Part shown: in pieces, positions 37,565-64,000 of the stretch
Position numbering within the stretch: position 1 is the stretch's first letter
How the letters are laid out: each line of letters opens with the position of its first letter
Assembly: GCF_030269925.1 (NCBI RefSeq)
Contig: NC_085119.1
Span: forward strand, 10,887,001 to 10,951,000
DNA: 64,000 nucleotides
DNA from: Bombyx mori
Lineage: Eukaryota > Arthropoda > Insecta > Lepidoptera > Bombycidae
Direction of reading: 5' to 3'
Notes under the pieces: generated by a model
Database searches by the model: none
Seen by the model: the letters and a program-made list of their open reading frames with translations, nothing else
Told to the model about the DNA's origin: nothing
Position numbers and translations under genes: made by a program

Positions 37565-38239
37565 CTAAAATATAAAATACATTTGTTTCAGACTATGAAT
37601 GCCACCAAACCAAAATTTTACGGGATTTTGCTCTTGATCCGTAAGCGAACATTGATACTCATCACACAGCTTCGAGAACAAAGACTCAAAAAACCCGCTT
37701 CTCGGTATACCGGTACGAAGGACCTGACAAGTTAATCTCTTTTTCGACAGAATTTTGAATGGTCTTAAATTTTTTTTTGTGGAAACAAATTTCGCAGCTC
37801 GATTAATTACATAGAAAAATATTCTTTGGAAGTTCGGTGCAACTTTTTTGAAATTCGGTTTCAGACACTTATCGCTAACAAACATAAAAGATTTATACAG
37901 ATACCGGAAGAATATCAAGAAAAGATAATTCGTTCTCCGAAAATGCTACATCTAATAAAAGAAGGAAACCCTTTTAAATATACGGAAGTATTAAGGATAC
38001 GAAGCGGCATGTTAAAAGACCATTTATCGTCCGAAGTAACAGATATGTAACAATAAAGAATTCGAATGATATTTAACAGAAAATGGCGTCAGACATGTGA
38101 TTAGAATAAACAACAAAGATGCCGCTTCAACAGTATTTCACAAAACAAAAGTTTCGGAAGAGAATCGTTTCGAAAAACTTATGAAAAGACAAAGTTGTAA
38201 AGTTTATTGAGGTCTTATTTATTTCTCTTTGTAAGACCA
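37565..38239. pseudogene. Unidentified coding-like debris upstream of the intact LINE
   Basis: Both strands have long open stretches: minus 37565-37918 (117 codons) and plus 37826-38050 with RFIQIPEEYQEKIIRSPK. A + strand frame then continues after a shift with YLTENGVRHVIRINNKD. This resembles a broken transposon or host-gene fragment, but no family is recognised. The LINE appears to have inserted at its right edge. Confidence 0.3.
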
Positions 38240-39667
38240 ATGAGACGGAAAAATGCCGCCGTAGCGTCTAACGCCCCCGCCCCCGCTACCCCCGCGCCCG
38301 CGTCAATCACGTCAGTTTCGTCCGTCGCGACCTCAATAGCGTCTAGTTCAGGCTCCGATACCGAATCGGAGATGGACTTCGAGTCCGCGACTAGCCCTCA
38401 ACCCGGAACCTCGGATGGGTTCCAAACAGTAACGCGCGGTAAAAAGCGTACTCGCGTCGTGGAGTCCCGGAGCTCCATGACGAAGCAAACCAAGTCCGCG
38501 ACCGCCTCCCGACCGCAGGTAGTCGTAACGCCGGAGTCGGACTCCGCCCGCCGCGTAATCCCACCGCCGCGCCCAAAAACCGCGCCCGCGCCTAAAACAG
38601 TTGTCCCGCCCCCGCTGATACTCCAGGAGAAGTCAGCGTGGAATCGCGTATCCCAGGCCCTTCAGGCCAACAAAATTAATTATACCCATGCGCGTAACGT
38701 CGCGCATGGGATTCAGATTAAGGTCGCAACGCCGGGCGACCATAGGGCCCTCTCTGCTTACCTCCGAAAGGAGAACATAGGTTATCACACCTATGCTCTT
38801 CAGGAGGACCGCGAACTCCGCGTAGTGATACGTGGAGTCCCCAAGGAACTCGACATAGACTACGTAAAGGAGGATCTGATCGGTCAGTCCCTCCCAATAA
38901 TTAGTGTGCACCGGATGCACAGCGGACGCGGCAGACAGCCGTACAATATGATTCTCGTCGCGCTAGAATCAACCCCGGAGGCAAAGAAAAGAATCTCATG
39001 TCTCAAAACGATATGCGGCCTCTCCGGGGTCACCATCGAAGCCCCCCATAAACGTGGTACTCCCGGGCAGTGCCACAGGTGCCAGCTCTATGGCCACTCA
39101 GCGCGTAATTGCCACGCGCGCCCCCGCTGCGTGAAATGCCTCGGCGATCACGCAACCACAGAATGTTCGCGTGTTAGGGAAACCGCGACGGAACCCCCAA
39201 GCTGTGTCCTATGCCTTAAGCAAGGGCACCCGGCAAACTACCGCGGATGTCCTAGGGCTCCGCGTAAACGCCTGAACCACCCAGCCCCCCGAACCGTCGA
39301 CCCAAAGACTTCGGCGCCTTCAGTGCCGAAACCAGCCTTCGTACCGGCTGCGGTTCCCACCGTCTCGGCGTGGAAAAAACCGCTGCCGTATACGAAGGAG
39401 GGAACACAAAACGTACCCCAGCTCCCGCCTGCGACACGTCACGCGCCTCAGCCCCTGCTCGCACCTCGCCCCGCGCCCGCGTACCGCCCCCCGCAACCCT
39501 CAGTCGTCAACGACTTCGCGCTCGTGCGCGACTTCGTCACCGCGGTAAACTTTGACCGTCTGCGATCGTTCGCAGATGCTATCCGTAGGTCGGTAACCCC
39601 CGAACAGCGGCTCGCGGCCGCTTTCGATCACATGGACGTCTACGAGTCCGTGTCTCGCACGTTATAA
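38240..39667 (+). CDS. LINE ORF1: gag-like protein with three CCHC zinc knuckles
   Basis: 475 codons from the first in-frame ATG at 38240; the upstream extension to 38207 begins with TTG and is not needed. The N-terminal third is Ala/Pro/Ser-rich and acidic. A central domain precedes three knuckles starting at about residue 277: CHRCQLYGHSARNC, CVKCLGDHATTEC and CVLCLKQGHPANYRGC. The C-terminal region is proline-rich. ORF1 proteins of Jockey-type LINEs bind element RNA and form the ribonucleoprotein. A candidate TSD covers codons 2-5, so the start codon may come from flanking DNA (see findings). Confidence 0.88.
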   Translation: MRRKNAAVASNAPAPATPAPASITSVSSVATSIASSSGSDTESEMDFESATSPQPGTSDGFQTVTRGKKRTRVVESRSSMTKQTKSATASRPQVVVTPESDSARRVIPPPRPKTAPAPKTVVPPPLILQEKSAWNRVSQALQANKINYTHARNVAHGIQIKVATPGDHRALSAYLRKENIGYHTYALQEDRELRVVIRGVPKELDIDYVKEDLIGQSLPIISVHRMHSGRGRQPYNMILVALESTPEAKKRISCLKTICGLSGVTIEAPHKRGTPGQCHRCQLYGHSARNCHARPRCVKCLGDHATTECSRVRETATEPPSCVLCLKQGHPANYRGCPRAPRKRLNHPAPRTVDPKTSAPSVPKPAFVPAAVPTVSAWKKPLPYTKEGTQNVPQLPPATRHAPQPLLAPRPAPAYRPPQPSVVNDFALVRDFVTAVNFDRLRSFADAIRRSVTPEQRLAAAFDHMDVYESVSRTL

Positions 39668-39687
39668 AAATTCTTTACCGGTAATCA

Positions 39688-42570
39688 ATGGCGCAAAAAG
39701 GTAGAGAAAAACCGTATTCCCTTACGTTAGCATTCTACAATGCTAACGGACTCGCGCGGCAACGCGATCAAATTTTCGAATTCCTCCGCGATAATCTTGT
39801 AGATATTTTGTTAGTGCAGGAGACCTGTCTGAAGCCCTCGCGTCGTGACCCGAAAGTCGCGAATTACGTCATGGTTAGGAATGACAGACTCACCGCCTCC
39901 AAAGGCGGGACTGCCATTTATTATAGGCGGGCTCTGCACGTTGTTCCTCTCGGTACTCCCTCGCTCTTACATATCGAGGCGTCAGTGTGCCGTATCTCGC
40001 TGACGGGACACCAGCCGATCGTCATCGCATCCGTTTATCTCCCCCCGGACAAGCCCCTCCTGAGCAGTGACATCGAGTCACTGTTTGGCATGGGAGACTC
40101 CGTCATCCTGGCAGGCGATTTAAATTGCCACCACACTAGGTGGAACTGCCATCGTACGAACGTTAACGGTAGGCGTCTCGACGCGTTTATAGACGACCTC
40201 ACTTTTGAAGTAGTCGGTCCCCCAACTCCAACATGTTATCCGTACAACATCGCGCTCCGTCCGAGCACTATAGACCTGGCATTGCTTAGGAACGTAACTC
40301 TGCGCTTACGTTCCATCGAAGCACTGTCAGAGCTCGACTCAGACCACCGACCTGTCCTTATGCAGCTCGGTCGCCCTCACAACCCAGCCACTGTTACGAG
40401 GACCATGGTGGATTGGAATAAGCTGGGCACGTGCCTAGCCGAAGCCGCTCCGCCAATCCTCCCTTACGGCCCGGATTCGAATCTATCCCCCGAGGACACC
40501 GTCGAATCCATAAACATCATTACCGATCACATCTCTTCCGCGATCATTAGATCTTCAAAAGAAGTCGATGTGGAGGACAGCTTCCACCGCATCAGACTGT
40601 CCTCCGAACTTAGGAATCTCTTAAGAGTTAGGAACGCGGCAATCCGGGCCTACGATCGTCTTCCCACGCATTCAAACCGGATTCGGATGCGTCGTCTACA
40701 ACGCGAAGTCCACTCCCGCCTAAGTGACGCGCGTAACGATAATTGGCATAGTTATTTAGAACAACTCGCGCCCTCCCACCAAGCATACTGGCGACTAGCT
40801 AGGACTCTCAAATCCGAAACTACCGCTACTATGCCTCCCCTCGTACGCCCTTCAGGCCAACCACCGGCATTCGATGACGATGACAAGGCTGAGCTGCTGG
40901 CCGATGCACTGCAAGAGCAGTGCACCACCAGCACTCAACACGCGGACCCCGAACACACCGAGTTAGTCGACAGGGAGGTCGAGCGCAGAGCTTCCCTGCC
41001 GCCCTCGGACGCGTTACCCCCCATTACCACTGACGAAGTTAGAGACGCGATCCACAACCTCCAACCTAGGAAGGCACCCGGCTCCGACGGCATCCGCAAC
41101 CGCGCGCTAAAACTCTTGCCAGTCCAACTGATAGCAATGTTGGCTACAATTTTAAATGCCGCTATGACGCACTGCATCTTTCCCGCGGTGTGGAAAGAAG
41201 CGGACGTTATCGGTATACATAAGCCGGGCAAACCGACAAACGAAACTTCTAGTTACCGTCCGATTAGTCTCCTCCCGACGATAGGAAAAATTTACGAACG
41301 GCTCCTTAGGAAACGCCTCTGGGATTTTGTTACCGCGAACAAAATTCTCATAGACGAACAGTTCGGATTCCGCTCTAAACACTCGTGCGTACAACAAGTG
41401 CACCGCCTCACGGAGCACATCCTGATAGGACTAAATAGGCGTAAACAAATCCCGACCGGCGCCCTCTTCTTCGACATCGCGAAGGCGTTCGACAAAGTCT
41501 GGCACAACGGTTTAATTTACAAACTGTACAACATGGGAGTGCCAGACAGACTCGTGCTCATCATACGAGACTTCTTGTCGAACCGTTCGTTTCGATATCG
41601 AGTAGAGGGAACTCGTTCTCGTCCCCGTCAACTGACTGCCGGAGTCCCGCAAGGCTCCGCGCTCTCCCCGTTATTATTTAGTTTGTATATCAATGATATA
41701 CCCCGGTCTCCGGAGACCCATCTAGCGCTCTTCGCCGATGACACGGCTATCTACTACTCGTGTAGGAAGATGTCGCTGCTTCATCGGCGACTCCAGATCG
41801 CGGTAGCCACCATGGGACAGTGGTTCCGGAAGTGGCGCATCGACATCAACCCCACGAAAAGCACAGCGGTGCTCTTCAAAAGGGGTCGCCCTCCGAATAC
41901 CACTTCGAGCATCCCACTCCCTAATAGGCGCGCAAACACCTCCGCCGTTAGTCCCGTCACTCTCTTTGGCCAGCCCATACCGTGGGCCTCGCAGGTCAAA
42001 TACCTAGGCGTCACCCTCGACAGAGGGATGACATTCCGTCCCCATATTAAAACGGTACGCGACCGTGCCGCCTTCATATTAGGACGTCTCTACCCTATGC
42101 TTTGCAAGCGAAGCAAACTGTCCCTCCGTAATAAGGTAACTCTCTACAAAACTTGCATACGCCCCGTTATGACGTATGCAAGCGTAGTGTTCGCTCACGC
42201 AGCCCGCACCAACTTGAAGCCCCTTCAGGTTATTCAATCCCGATTCTGCAGGATAGCCGTCGGAGCACCATGGTTCCTGAGGAACGTGGATCTCCACGAT
42301 GACCTGGAGCTTGACTCTGTCAGTAAGTATCTACAGTCGGCATCGCTGCGCCATTTTGAGAAGGCGGCACGACATGAGAACCCTCTCATCGTAGCCGCTG
42401 GAAATTACATACCCGACCCAGTAGACCGAATGGTAAACCGTCGACGTCGCCCAAAGCACGTCATTACGGATCCTCCTGATCCATTAACGGTGCTCTTAGG
42501 CACCACAAGCACCGGTCACCGTCCTCGTCGAACCCGTCGCTTGCGACGAAGGGCTCGACGAGCGAACTAA
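39688..42570 (+). CDS. LINE ORF2: apurinic-type endonuclease and reverse transcriptase
   Basis: 960 codons from the ATG at 39688. The endonuclease domain spans about residues 10-235, with FYNANGL, LLVQET, AGDLNCHHTRWN (about residue 142) and SDHRPV (about 217). These supply the Asn, Glu, Asp and His active-site residues of the APE family. The reverse transcriptase shows RKAPGSDGI, SYRPISLLPTIGK, FFDIAKAFDKVWH, AGVPQGSALSPLLF and FADDT (about 681), with the catalytic Asp residues present. These are Jockey-clade signatures; there is no RNase H signature. The protein nicks target DNA and primes cDNA synthesis from the 3' end. The C-terminus is Arg-rich. All visible catalytic motifs are intact. 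Confidence 0.92.
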   Translation: MAQKGREKPYSLTLAFYNANGLARQRDQIFEFLRDNLVDILLVQETCLKPSRRDPKVANYVMVRNDRLTASKGGTAIYYRRALHVVPLGTPSLLHIEASVCRISLTGHQPIVIASVYLPPDKPLLSSDIESLFGMGDSVILAGDLNCHHTRWNCHRTNVNGRRLDAFIDDLTFEVVGPPTPTCYPYNIALRPSTIDLALLRNVTLRLRSIEALSELDSDHRPVLMQLGRPHNPATVTRTMVDWNKLGTCLAEAAPPILPYGPDSNLSPEDTVESINIITDHISSAIIRSSKEVDVEDSFHRIRLSSELRNLLRVRNAAIRAYDRLPTHSNRIRMRRLQREVHSRLSDARNDNWHSYLEQLAPSHQAYWRLARTLKSETTATMPPLVRPSGQPPAFDDDDKAELLADALQEQCTTSTQHADPEHTELVDREVERRASLPPSDALPPITTDEVRDAIHNLQPRKAPGSDGIRNRALKLLPVQLIAMLATILNAAMTHCIFPAVWKEADVIGIHKPGKPTNETSSYRPISLLPTIGKIYERLLRKRLWDFVTANKILIDEQFGFRSKHSCVQQVHRLTEHILIGLNRRKQIPTGALFFDIAKAFDKVWHNGLIYKLYNMGVPDRLVLIIRDFLSNRSFRYRVEGTRSRPRQLTAGVPQGSALSPLLFSLYINDIPRSPETHLALFADDTAIYYSCRKMSLLHRRLQIAVATMGQWFRKWRIDINPTKSTAVLFKRGRPPNTTSSIPLPNRRANTSAVSPVTLFGQPIPWASQVKYLGVTLDRGMTFRPHIKTVRDRAAFILGRLYPMLCKRSKLSLRNKVTLYKTCIRPVMTYASVVFAHAARTNLKPLQVIQSRFCRIAVGAPWFLRNVDLHDDLELDSVSKYLQSASLRHFEKAARHENPLIVAAGNYIPDPVDRMVNRRRRPKHVITDPPDPLTVLLGTTSTGHRPRRTRRLRRRARRAN

Positions 42571-42784
42571 CCCATAGACACAGCCCACTGAGTTTCTCGC
42601 CGGATCTTCTCAGTGGGTCGCGTTTCCGATCCGGTGGTAGATTCTGCGAAGCACTGCTCTTGCTAGGGTCAGTGTTAGCAACTCTCCAGTTGAGCCCCGC
42701 GAGCTCACCTACAAACGTTAGGGTGAAGCTGAAATAGCCTCTCAAGGCTATCAGCATAGGTAGGAAAAAGAAAAAAAAAAAAAA
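42571..42784 (+). other. LINE 3' UTR and A-tail
   Basis: Follows the ORF2 stop. The same sequence recurs in reverse at 13262-13500 and 16699-16821, which defines it as the family 3' end. It contains the words CTCAAGGCTATCAGCATAGG just before the A-rich tail. Confidence 0.85.
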
Positions 42785-42794
42785 ACGGAAAAAT

Positions 42795-43238
42795 TTCTTT
42801 AGATTTCTTTTGCTTATTACATCCCAGTATTTCTCTGGACTCCTATTGTTTTGTAAATCTGTATTGAAAGCGCAAGGATGTTTCGGTGGGGTATATTCCT
42901 GAAATACTAAATAAATCCAACAGCGTGCTGTGTACGTGTAAGTTATAATTTTGTATTAAACAATTCCGTTTTTTTTTTCATGGCGTGTGAATATTTCCAT
43001 CTTCACCGAGAATCGAGCTGCTTGGCGCGAAATATTTTGCAGCAATCATTCAAGTACGCGATGCAATGAAGAATGGGTTGAATATTCATCTTTCATCGAA
43101 GAAATGGCTACTTAAATTAAAAACTAGTTAAATGAAAGATTATTGAGTACATTGACATAATTGAAATTGCAAATCAAAATATACTTTTTTAGATGAATCA
43201 GTACTTGAAGATTTTACCAGTTCTAACACTATCACTTA
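42795..43238. other. AT-rich non-coding DNA between LINE and SINE upstream of ovo
   Basis: Unique AT-rich sequence; nothing recognised. Confidence 0.5.
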
Positions 43239-43493
43239 CTGGTGGTAGGACCTCTTGTGAGTCCGCACGGGTAGGTACCACGACCCTGCCTATATCTGCC
43301 GTGATGCAGTAATACGTTTCGGTTTCAAGGGTGGGGCAGCCGTTGCTATTGCTAATGCTAACTATACTGAGACCTTAGAACTCATATCTTAAGGTGGGTG
43401 GCGGCATTTACGTTGTACATATGTATGGGCTCCGGTAACCACTTAATACCAGGTGGGCTGTGAGCTCGTCCTCCAACCTATGCAATAAAAAAA
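43239..43493 (+). repeat. Bm1 SINE 3' part near ovo promoter
   Basis: Plus-strand body ending CCTATGCAATAAAAAAAAAA. It lies between the intact LINE and the GC-rich ovo leader. Confidence 0.85.
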
Positions 43494-43675
43494 AAACCAT
43501 TTGAATCAATTTGGGTAACTTTGAACACTTTTCGCAGATTTTTAAGTACACTGAAAAATTAATGTATTGGTTGCACTACATACAATTTTGATTATAAAGT
43601 ACAATCATATTTTGAACAACAGCGGATAAAGCAACACAAAATAGCACTTTTACTGGAATAGGCGGTGGTGTAGAC

Positions 43676-43989
43676 CGAGAACTATAATATGGACGGTGTT
43701 GTGTCGAGGAGCCTAGCCGGTGCGCGGGCGCAAGAGACGGGCGGGCGGCTCGGGGCGGGGGCGGACCTGTTCTGGCAACGGTGTCGCGAGCACCGCACAC
43801 TAGCTCTCAGTCCTAACGAAGCGGCCAACGGTACTGCATGTGCCGCTAGCCTACACGCACAAACAAACATCAACAACGCGAGGAAACATTACGTGCAGTG
43901 GTTATAAGATGCTTACATGTGAATTTTAAATAGACAAAGTGACAGACACGAACACTAGGATCGAGTGCAGTGTTTATTAGCGCCCGAAG
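43676..43989 (+). promoter_or_regulatory. ovo: GC-rich promoter/5' leader of ovo long isoform
   Basis: This is a strongly GC-rich block (about 43676-43870) in an otherwise AT-rich region, directly before coding exon 1. It has G-runs (43735-43765), a TCAGTC initiator-like word at 43807-43812 and a TATAAGA box-like word at 43903-43909. Short antisense and sense ORFs through it look like products of base composition. The transcription start cannot be fixed from sequence alone. Confidence 0.5.
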
Positions 43990-62081
<18,092 letters not shown>

Positions 62082-63571
62082 AGTATTTTAATTATTTGAA
62101 TCAGGAGTCACATGACTTTATTCACCATGGTATAAAATTAACCAAAACGTGATAAATCAAGAAAATCAGAGAGCTTGTCTCAATAATTAGCTAGCTTTGG
62201 TGAATATTGAAAATGTGATTAGATCATCAATGTAGCTGATTCCAGTTAAACGAATAAAAGTACATATTTGAAGTCAAATCTATACATTCCGTCCACTTTT
62301 TTCTTTAAATTCCATGTACCATCCACTGTGATACTAAATTCCCAGTGTTTAATCAAATGAAATTGTTACAAGTGGAAACCTATGTGAAATTTTATAGAAT
62401 CAAAAAAGTCTTCCAATCTGAATTTATGTAGTTACATTCCGTAAACAAAGACTTAACAAATTATATTGACAATAGAATTTGTCATAAATAAAATACCTTA
62501 ATTTTTTAATAGTCAGCGTAATATTTCACTGGCCTAAAATGTAGGCATGACTGCAAATTAAAAAATCAAAGTATCGGGTATTATGTGCAATCTTTGGTGA
62601 TGGTGCGGGGTTTATACTAAGCTAATAATTAAGTTAGACTAGTTTAATGTAAACATAGCTCATGTCTCATAAAAATGTAAATGTAAGTTTCATTTCAAAA
62701 CGGCAATGTGAATTGTAGAGATTGTTAATTCTTAAGCGGTAAATAAAAAAGAGTGGTGCTAAATATCGTTGTGGATGCTGATTTGAAATGAAGCGTTTTT
62801 TATGGATCGGATGACATCTCTTGTCCGATTCATGAAGGATAATTTCATCGAAGACTTTGATGGTATTCGTTCTACGATAAAGAATCTCTTTCCTCGTATT
62901 AGTGATATTAGCTCCTAATTTCTGAAATGTTAACACAAATCATGTCACAAGTTTTCTATTTTGTACCTACCCGTAAAATGTTATGTTTGTTTTTGTTTGT
63001 AAGTATTAATTATAATTGAAATCAAAATTTTTTTTAAAGTGAGAACCGATAACGGCTCCGCGTAATGTCGTACCAAGTCTTAATGCATTTCTAGATATAT
63101 ATTATTTAAAGTAAACTATTGATTGGACTGTGCTGTGAGTGTATGAGTATGATAGAGATGTGTATAAATGTGTTATTTAATGTATCGATTGTTAAATTAA
63201 TTATTGTAATGCATCGAGTGAATTTGATGGAGAGCTTCCAAATTAATGAAGGGTTAAGCTAATGCTCAATTGTATTTGCGCTTTCACAGCGAAGCTTGTG
63301 TTTAAAATTGTCGTGTACTTAAATTTGTAAATATGTCTAAATTTAGAATAAAGTAGGAAAATTTTAAAGATTAAAAACCTAATGTTACTTTTAGATGTAC
63401 CTTTCCAGGAGATATGAGATTGTTTTATGTAAAAGTACGTAATATATAATTATATTGTACAATTCGCTAAGATATTAAATAATAAATCGGAAATTTTCAA
63501 TCGGCTTAACGTTGGTCAGCTTGGAGACCTTTAGGTATTATTGTGATAGCGCAATGCCTCGTAATAATAAA
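62082..63571 (+). other. ovo: ovo 3' UTR with several polyadenylation signals
   Basis: AT-rich sequence after the stop with AATAAA at 62253-62258, 62487-62492, 62742-62747, 63347-63352, 63481-63486 and 63566-63571. No repeat interrupts it until the degenerate SINE near 63.8 kb. A UTR reaching one of the signals near 63.35-63.57 kb would be 1.3-1.5 kb long. Which signal is used cannot be told from sequence. Confidence 0.55.
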
Positions 63572-63804
63572 CTTGTATGTTGCATTTAATAGCATTTCGA
63601 TCCATTTCCAAACTGTAGTTTCGTATTTTAGAAACAAACATTTTGTTATTTGTATTGATAAGCAATATATCACAATTAAAAAAAACTGTTTTTGTTGTTT
63701 TAATGTTTCGTTGTTATCTTTATTCGTATGTCATTTGCATACAGTTCGTGTAATGCTATTCGAAACAAATTAAAATGAATAGAAAGACTTTATTATAAAG
63801 ATAT

Positions 63805-63998
63805 AACAGGAAGGTTCATATTGTGACTCGCACGTGTAGTTACCACCACTATCCATATTCCTGCCACGAAGTTATGATGTTACATTTTACAATGCGATCG
63901 CGATTTCAACCACAAGGTTGATGGCGTTCATGATGTGATGTCCGAGTTCCAACATCTACTTAACACTAGGTGGGCCGTAAACTCTGCCGCTCGTCTAC
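63805..63998 (+). repeat. Very diverged Bm1 copy downstream of ovo
   Basis: Keeps the order TGTGACTCGCACGTGTAGTT, TTCCTGCCACGAAG, CATCTACTTAACACTAGGTG and GGCCGTAAACTC. It marks a limit beyond which the 3' UTR is unlikely to extend. Confidence 0.6.
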
Positions 63999-64000
63999 AA

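Larger units (their letters stand above)
38255..42784 (+). mobile_element. Jockey-clade non-LTR retrotransposon with both ORFs intact
   Basis: An autonomous LINE made of ORF1 (gag-like), 20 bases, ORF2 (endonuclease plus reverse transcriptase), a 3' UTR of about 195 bases and an A-rich tail at 42764-42784. Neither ORF has a stop or frameshift, so the copy is young and possibly mobilisation-competent. The left limit is set by a candidate TSD, ACGGAAAAAT, at 38245-38254 and again at 42785-42794. If that is right the 5' UTR is missing, and the true element could be slightly 5'-truncated. Pieces of the same family lie at 13262-13942 and 16699-16821. GC content is far above the surroundings, as is usual for these elements. 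Confidence 0.85.

Noticed and set aside
38207..38239. ORF1 start at 38207
   Set aside because: The codon there is TTG; the first in-frame ATG is at 38240.
43689..43907. 72-codon + frame upstream of ovo
   Set aside because: It lies in the GC-rich leader, has no domain and is mirrored by antisense frames, so base composition explains it.

Overview
This is a eukaryotic, AT-rich, repeat-laden genomic window, almost certainly from the silkworm Bombyx mori or a very close relative. Two copies of a Bm1-type SINE are full length (about 430-436 bp, with a tRNA-like head), and more than fifteen partial copies are scattered through the window. There are also Helitron-like elements with the lepidopteran-style CTAG|T end and Jockey-type LINEs.

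Only one host protein gene can be supported. It is the C2H2 zinc-finger transcription factor ovo/shavenbaby, on the + strand, in four coding exons: 43990-44158, 59359-61055, 61355-61780 and 61896-62081. These join in frame to 825 residues. The first exon encodes the MPKIF-type N-terminus of the long Shavenbaby/OvoA isoform and sits in a GC-rich promoter/5' leader block at about 43.68-43.99 kb. A 15.2 kb intron follows. The large exon 2 carries an acidic region and a Gly/Ser-rich region, and exons 3 and 4 carry the four zinc fingers. The 3' UTR begins at 62082 and has several AATAAA signals up to about 63.57 kb.

Layout: 1-43 kb is gene-free upstream DNA made of AT-rich unique sequence plus transposon debris. 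It includes a LINE 3' end with a 16 bp target-site duplication (TSD) at 755-1232 and a nested Bm1-in-Bm1 insertion at 12.4-13.1 kb. Further along are 5'-truncated Jockey 3' ends, a retro-insert with TSD and A-tail at 19.5-19.9 kb, a 177 bp MITE, a ~300 bp foldback, a mariner relic and two LINE reverse-transcriptase C-terminal relics. A GC-rich island at 28.3-28.55 kb could be an alternative promoter. One Helitron-like family occurs four times between 23.5 and 30.4 kb.

The most striking mobile element is a Jockey-clade LINE at about 38.25-42.78 kb. Both of its ORFs are uninterrupted (gag-like with three CCHC knuckles; endonuclease plus reverse transcriptase), and it ends about 1.2 kb upstream of the shavenbaby start codon. 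A candidate 10 bp TSD lies inside the first codons of ORF1, so the ORF1 start codon may come from the target DNA.

Intron 1 of ovo and its upstream DNA probably hold the regulatory elements of the gene, but no specific enhancer can be proven from one sequence. No bacterial features, CRISPR array, rRNA or free-standing tRNA gene were seen.
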